From Planctomycetaceae bacterium (GTDB lineage: Bacteria; Planctomycetota; UBA1135; GCA-002686595): 64,000 nt of DNA. The notes under the pieces are model-generated. The model was not told the origin of the DNA. It saw nothing but the letters and a program-made list of their open reading frames with translations, and did not search any database. The stretch is from NCBI GenBank assembly GCA_016125265.1, contig WGMC01000006.1, positions 62,001 to 126,000 on the forward strand. The letters are read 5' to 3'. The position numbers and the translations under genes are program-made. Shown piece after piece: positions 59,790 to 64,000 of this stretch; position 1 is the stretch's first letter, and every line of letters starts with the position of its first letter.

Positions 59790-60950
59790 ATGAGCACGAT
59801 TCCCTACCCCCCGAACGCCGTTCCCGCCAGTGTTCCCCCCGGCGCCGATGCCGCGCGCGCCGCGCGCCAGACGGGGCCCGACCAGGGCGCCGGTCTGTCT
59901 GGAGCTGGGCATTCGGGAGCTGGCCATTCGGGAGAGATGGGCGCACGCACCCAGCTCCTCGATCCGGGTCTCGACCTGACGCTGCGGCCGATGCGCTACC
60001 CGGTCTTCTACGAGATGTACCGCAACGCCATCAAGAACACGTGGACGGTGGAGGAGGTCGACTTCTCGACGGACCTCGTCGACCTCTCGCACCGCCTCGT
60101 GCCGGCGGAGCGCCACCTCGTGAACCGCCTGGTGGCGTTCTTCGCGACCGGCGATTCGATCGTCGCGAACAACCTGGTGCTCAACCTCTACAAACACATC
60201 AACGCTCCCGAGGCGCGGATGTACCTGTCGCGCCAACTCTACGAGGAGGCGCTGCACGTCCAGTTCTACCTGACGCTGCTCGACACCTACATCCCCGACC
60301 TCGCCGAGCGCGAGCGCGCGTTCCAGGCGATCCACAACATCCCGGCGATCCGGCGCAAGGCCGAGTTCTGCTTCAAGTGGATCGATTCGATCAACAAACT
60401 CGATCGGCTCGAGACTCCCGCCCACCGGCGGCAGTTCCTCTTGAACCTGATCTGCTTCGCGACGTGCATCGAGGGGCTCTTCTTTTTCGCCGCGTTTGCG
60501 TACGTCTACTTCATGCGCTCGAAGGGCCTCTTGAACGGCCTCGCCGCGGGCACCAACTGGGTGTTCCGGGACGAGAGTGGCCACATGGCGTTTGCGTTCG
60601 AAGTGGTCGCCACCGTGCGCCGCGAGCAGCCCGAGCTCTTCGATGACTCCCTGGCGCGGGATGTGGTGTCGATGCTCGAAGAAGCCGTGGACTGCGAGAT
60701 GGCCTTCGCTGAGGACCTTCTCGGCGGCGGTGTCGCGGGTCTGTCGGCCCGCGACATGCGCCAGTACCTCGAGTTCGTGGCCGACCAGCGTCTCTTGAAC
60801 CTGGGGATGCCGGTGCGCTTCCGGGCCAAGAACCCCTTTGCGTTCATGGACCTGCAGGACGTGCAGGAGCTCTCGAACTTCTTCGAACGCCGCGTCAGCG
60901 CGTACCAGATGGCCGTCAGCGGCGACGTGGCCTTCGACGAGAACTTCTAG
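59790..60950 (+). CDS. nrdB: Ribonucleoside-diphosphate reductase, small subunit (class I)
   Basis: A 386-residue ferritin-like protein. Metal ligands can be placed: EVDFSTDLVD (Asp), QLYEEALHVQFY (Glu and His), CIEGLFFFAAF (Glu), FRDESGHMAFAFE (Glu and His). The residue four after the first His is Tyr (HVQFY), so a tyrosyl radical is expected, not the class Ic Phe variant. The first 50 residues are an unusual Gly/Ser/His-rich extension with a short repeat (SGAGHSGAGHSGE). It lies 180 bp after nrdA and very probably shares its transcript. Confidence 0.95.
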   Translation: MSTIPYPPNAVPASVPPGADAARAARQTGPDQGAGLSGAGHSGAGHSGEMGARTQLLDPGLDLTLRPMRYPVFYEMYRNAIKNTWTVEEVDFSTDLVDLSHRLVPAERHLVNRLVAFFATGDSIVANNLVLNLYKHINAPEARMYLSRQLYEEALHVQFYLTLLDTYIPDLAERERAFQAIHNIPAIRRKAEFCFKWIDSINKLDRLETPAHRRQFLLNLICFATCIEGLFFFAAFAYVYFMRSKGLLNGLAAGTNWVFRDESGHMAFAFEVVATVRREQPELFDDSLARDVVSMLEEAVDCEMAFAEDLLGGGVAGLSARDMRQYLEFVADQRLLNLGMPVRFRAKNPFAFMDLQDVQELSNFFERRVSAYQMAVSGDVAFDENF

Positions 60951-60977
60951 GGTCCGCGCGGTGGCACGCGGCCCGGA

Positions 60978-61859
60978 TCAATACCCGTAGGGATCCGGGC
61001 TGTAGCGCATCCACGCCAGGAGCAGCGCCGCGGCGAGCGGCACGCTCAACACTCCGAGACGCAGCGCTTGGGCGCCGATGGACCGGCGCTGCCCCAACGC
61101 CGTGCGCGCGAGCACCGGGGACACGATGAGCGGCAGCACACACAGGAACGCGGCATCGCGTCCTGTGCGCGAATAGAGCACCGCTCCCATCAGCACACCC
61201 CCGAGCACCAGGGTCACCACGGGCGCCATGCTGGCCGCCAGCGGGGGCCGTTGGCCGCGCAGTTCGAGCAGCAAACCAAGCAGCGCCGCGCCACCCGCCG
61301 CGGCCGCAAAGGCGCCGAGCAACTGGGCCAACAGCGCGCTGCCGCTCGTCCCCGCGACGACCGCCGCGACTGTGCCCGAGAGCGCGACGAGCCCGAACGA
61401 ATAGGCGGCACCCTCGTTCCGCGCGGTGCGCTCGGCGCCGTTCCAAAGCAGCACCAGCGCCAATCCGTAACCCGCCAGGCCGACGAACTTGCCGATGGGC
61501 GTCCACCCGTCGTTCAGGACGAGCGGATGGGTCTGGGTGAAGAGCAGCGCAAGGAGCAACACGAAACGCTGCCCGAAGGCGAGCGCGGGCCGCTGGCTCT
61601 TCACCACCACACCCAACACCGCGCCGAGGGGCACGAGCCACGAGAGCCACGCGCTGGTGCGGACCGCGGTCCAGTTCGCGGCTTCGCCGGGTTCGAGGAA
61701 CCCGAGCAAGTGGACGTGCATGCCGAGGTACCCCAAGGCGAGCACCACCGCTCCGGCCCACGCGCCGCGCCCCGCGCCGCCGCGGGCCGCGAACGCGCTC
61801 AATCCAAACCCGAGAAGCAGAGGCAGAACCGCACCGAAGAGGAGATCGGGTAGCGTCAT
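60978..61859 (-). CDS. Polytopic membrane protein of unknown function
   Basis: I do not recognise this 293-residue protein. It has about eight or nine hydrophobic helices (DLLFGAVLPLLLGFGLSAFA, WLSWLVPLGAVLGVVV, FVLLLALLFTQTHPLVL, LLGAFAAAAGGAALLGLLLEL and others) with short loops and no obvious transport motif. Similar proteins are common in planctomycete genomes. It converges on nrdB, 27 bp away, and follows the YceI gene on the same strand after 130 bp. Confidence 0.75.
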   Translation of the reverse strand: MTLPDLLFGAVLPLLLGFGLSAFAARGGAGRGAWAGAVVLALGYLGMHVHLLGFLEPGEAANWTAVRTSAWLSWLVPLGAVLGVVVKSQRPALAFGQRFVLLLALLFTQTHPLVLNDGWTPIGKFVGLAGYGLALVLLWNGAERTARNEGAAYSFGLVALSGTVAAVVAGTSGSALLAQLLGAFAAAAGGAALLGLLLELRGQRPPLAASMAPVVTLVLGGVLMGAVLYSRTGRDAAFLCVLPLIVSPVLARTALGQRRSIGAQALRLGVLSVPLAAALLLAWMRYSPDPYGY

Positions 61860-61989
61860 CGAAACTCGCTGGAGGGCCGTGGCTCGGGAAAGCGCCGCAC
61901 CGCCGGGTGGCGTCGGCGCTGCGCGGCGGATACGAGAGCGGCGGCGCGCTCGGGAGCAATGGCCCCGAACGCGCCGCCGCGCGGAAACA

Positions 61990-62598
61990 TCAGCCCTGGA
62001 CGGCTTGGATGGAAACCGTCACGGAGATCTCGTCACCGAGCGGTCCGCCCACGCCGTAGGTCATGCCCCACAGGGAGCGCTGCAGTTCGAACTCGGCCTC
62101 GAAGCCGATCAGTTTCGCGCCGCCGCGGCCGTCCGCGGTGCCGTTCATCTCGACCTCGGCCGTCACCGGCAGCTTCTTGCCGAGCATCTCGAGCTCGCCC
62201 TTCACCTTGTAGTCGTCGCCGTCCTTCTCGATGGACGAGCTGGCGAAGGTGACGCGGGGGAACTGGACCGCGTTGAAGAAGTCCGGGCCGCGCAGGTGCT
62301 CGTCGCGCTTGCCGTTCGCGGTGTCGATGCTGTCCGCTTCCACGGCGAAGGCGATCTTCGACTCGGCCAGGTTGTCCGCGTCGAAGCTGAGTCCCCCTGA
62401 GAACTCGTTGAAGCGCCCGTAGACGTCGGTGATGCCCATGTGGCGCACCTTGAACACGAGGCTCGAGTGCACCGGGTCGATCTTGTACTGCGCCGGGGCG
62501 GTGGTGGTGGCCTCGGCGGCCGGGGTGGGGATCAGGGCAACACCGAGGACGGAGGCGCCGGCGCAGAGGGCCGCGGCAACGATCAGGGAGGCTTTCAT
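61990..62598 (-). CDS. YceI family lipid-binding protein
   Basis: A 202-residue exported protein with a signal peptide (residues 1-29). The mature part is the YceI lipocalin-like barrel: YKIDPVHSSLVFKVRHMGIT, VYGRFNEFSGGLSFDADN, SIDTANGKRDEHLRGPDFFNA and FPRVTFASSSIEKDGDDYKV, ending DEISVTVSIQAVQ. Family members bind isoprenoid lipids in the periplasm. It has a good AGGGAGG ribosome-binding site. The promoter region is shared with the divergent beta-helix gene across 297 bp in which nothing else is evident. Confidence 0.94.
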   Translation of the reverse strand: MKASLIVAAALCAGASVLGVALIPTPAAEATTTAPAQYKIDPVHSSLVFKVRHMGITDVYGRFNEFSGGLSFDADNLAESKIAFAVEADSIDTANGKRDEHLRGPDFFNAVQFPRVTFASSSIEKDGDDYKVKGELEMLGKKLPVTAEVEMNGTADGRGGAKLIGFEAEFELQRSLWGMTYGVGGPLGDEISVTVSIQAVQG

Positions 62599-62895
62599 GG
62601 GGGAGAGCTGGGTTGGGGGAGGGTGGCGGCGCGCGCCGCGGCGCGTGCGCGCGCAGTTCGGGGCCCCGGAGCCGCGCCGACGGGAGGACGCGGCCGAATC
62701 CGACGGGAGACGGGCCGCCGGGGCATTCTTTGGCACCTGGATAGCGCCGCCGGGGCCGGGACTCCAGTCGGACCGTCGAGAATTCCGGCCCCGAACACCC
62801 GCCCGCAGCCGTCCTTGGCCCCCCAAGATCCCGGGTTGGCATTAACCTTGGGGTACGAGGAGCGCCGCAGCCCCCGGCCTCCGCCCGACACTCCG

Positions 62896-64000
62896 ATGCC
62901 GACCTGGATCCCCTTGTCGTTCGTTTCGCTCGCCCTCGCCGCCGTCGCCCAGGCGGGCACCCCCGAGGTGTTCGTGGACCCGGTCGCCGGTGTCGATGCG
63001 CCGACCCAAGGCAGCCAGAGCGCTCCCTACCGCTCGATCCGCTACGCCCTGGCCCAGAACCCTGGACCCATTGCGGTTTCCCTGGCGGCGGGCACCTACA
63101 CCACGCCGCTCGAGAGTTTTCCGCTGACCCTCGGCGCGGGCGATCTGCTCCGCGGACCGCAGAGCGGGGGCGCGCGCATCCGCGGCACCGGGTCCGGTGT
63201 GAACGCGCCCCACGCGGTGCTCATCGACGGTGGCGACGGCTCGGGTGTCGTGCAGCTCGAGCACGTCGTCCTCGAGAGCGCGGGCGGATCGCCGCTCCTC
63301 GACGTCGACGCACGACCCGCCGCCGACGGCAGCCTCGTGGTGCAGATGCGCGACTGCAAACTCGTCGGTTCGAGCCGCGGCATGCGCTTGCGCACCGCGG
63401 CGGGCGTGAGCCCCGCCGTCGTGCTCGATTGCACCCGCGTGGACGTGCGCGCGCTCGCGCAGGCCTTCGAGCTGGTGTTCGCCTCGGGGACCGTCGGATT
63501 CCTGCGTTTCGACCACTGCTTCGTGAGTGGCCAGACCGCTGGGGTCTCCGTGCGGGTGCAAGGTGGAGCCTCGGGACCCGCGACCGTGTTCGCCGAGGCA
63601 TCGCGCACAGTATTCGAGCGCTCCAGCCCGGCGCTGATGAGCCGCAGCGACGGCAACGGCAGCCTGAGCTGGATCGTGGACAGTTGTGTGCTCACGGGCA
63701 GCGGTTATGCGGTCTGCGCCCAACCGTTGGTTCCAGGTCCGGGCGCCGTCCTCGACTTTGGCAGCACGGTGGCCGGCAACCTGACCTACGCGATCACTCG
63801 ATCGGTGTTCTGGACGAACTGGCCGGGTTGCGCGCCCGATCCCTTCGGCGCGGGGCTCGTCGCGGATCTCGGGTCCTACCGGGCGGCGGACTACGTCGTC
63901 GATCGCAACGTGATCCAGCAGCCGGCACCCGCAGCCGGTTGGAACGGGGTGAACGTTTCCGGCGATCCGCGCTTCTTCCAGTATTCGCCCACTGCGATCG
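62896..64000 (+). CDS. Secreted beta-helix protein (DUF1565-like), 5' part
   Basis: The frame runs from ATG 62896 off the end of the window (at least 368 residues). A signal peptide (MPTWIPLSFVSLALAAVAQA) precedes PEVFVDPVAGVDAPTQGSQS and APYRSIRYALAQNPGPIAVS, the DUF1565 entry motif (FVDPxxGxDxxxGSxxxPxRSI) that starts parallel beta-helix proteins. Later strands contain the repeated turn pattern (VVLDCTRVDVRA, FDHCFVSGQTAGVSV). It is probably a cell-surface or secreted protein; the remaining domains are outside the window. Confidence 0.85.
   Translation, partial: MPTWIPLSFVSLALAAVAQAGTPEVFVDPVAGVDAPTQGSQSAPYRSIRYALAQNPGPIAVSLAAGTYTTPLESFPLTLGAGDLLRGPQSGGARIRGTGSGVNAPHAVLIDGGDGSGVVQLEHVVLESAGGSPLLDVDARPAADGSLVVQMRDCKLVGSSRGMRLRTAAGVSPAVVLDCTRVDVRALAQAFELVFASGTVGFLRFDHCFVSGQTAGVSVRVQGGASGPATVFAEASRTVFERSSPALMSRSDGNGSLSWIVDSCVLTGSGYAVCAQPLVPGPGAVLDFGSTVAGNLTYAITRSVFWTNWPGCAPDPFGAGLVADLGSYRAADYVVDRNVIQQPAPAAGWNGVNVSGDPRFFQYSPTAI

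Noticed and set aside
1..64000. RAYT/IS200-like transposase for the repeats
   Set aside because: No protein in the window shows an HUH plus catalytic tyrosine pattern; the enzyme must be elsewhere if it exists.

Overview
The window reads as chromosomal DNA from a very GC-rich (about 70% by eye), heterotrophic, Planctomycetota-like bacterium. The gene mix points that way: Gfo/Idh/MocA oxidoreductases beside a secreted TIM-barrel epimerase, a PIG-L deacetylase, a sulfatase-like lipoprotein, DUF4331/DUF4198 proteins, large secreted beta-helix proteins and many small membrane proteins. The assignment is an inference from gene content. No rRNA, tRNA, CRISPR array, prophage or intact insertion sequence is visible.

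Layout. 1-2.6 kb: end of a sugar oxidoreductase, a TIM-barrel epimerase and a secreted protein. 3.1-7.1 kb (minus strand): iron-sulfur photolyase, GRAM-like protein, Gfo/Idh oxidoreductase, PIG-L deacetylase. 7.2-9.5 kb: DUF4331/DUF4198 pair. 9.5-18.6 kb: a signalling and envelope-stress block with a GGDEF/histidine-kinase hybrid, a response regulator, a phosphotransfer-type kinase lacking ATPase motifs, a sigma-54 response regulator and small envelope genes (DUF1328, PRC-barrel, DUF883, holin-like, DUF3185). Three of these units carry -24/-12 sigma-54 promoters. 18.8-22.5 kb: ECF sigma/ChrR pair, sugar mutarotase and class II photolyase, suggesting a light or singlet-oxygen response. 22.5-28.3 kb: sulfatase-like lipoprotein, DUF6265-like lipoprotein, two CorA-family transporters and TrmB. 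28.8-31.8 kb: tandem paralogues of unknown function. 31.8-39.0 kb: AddB-AddA recombination nuclease/helicase. 39.3-42.9 kb: GntR(YtrA)-ABC transporter operon and a DUF2256 mini-protein. 43.9-51.5 kb: metallo-hydrolase, ChrA, beta-helix/PA14 protein, PdxH, CobS, CobT. 51.8-64 kb: HAD-like protein, membrane spermidine-synthase-like protein, class I ribonucleotide reductase (nrdA, nrdB), membrane protein, YceI and a truncated beta-helix protein.

The most unusual feature is a family of four composite intergenic repeats (2.6, 28.4, 43.0 and 43.5 kb). Each is bounded by about 20-bp inverted termini. Each arm holds the same GC-rich hairpin, with CTAC just after it on the left and GTAG just before it on the right, which is the layout of REP/BIME elements moved by RAYT transposases. 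The core of each copy is a different short tandem repeat. No transposase lies in the window.

Two other signals stand out: a sigma-54 regulon clustered around its probable activator, and a roughly 78-nt candidate structured RNA present twice (before the spermidine-synthase-like gene and in the long nrdA leader), with changes that keep a hairpin paired. Many neighbouring genes overlap by 4 bp (ATGA, GTGA or TTGA), so much of the window is probably translationally coupled operons.
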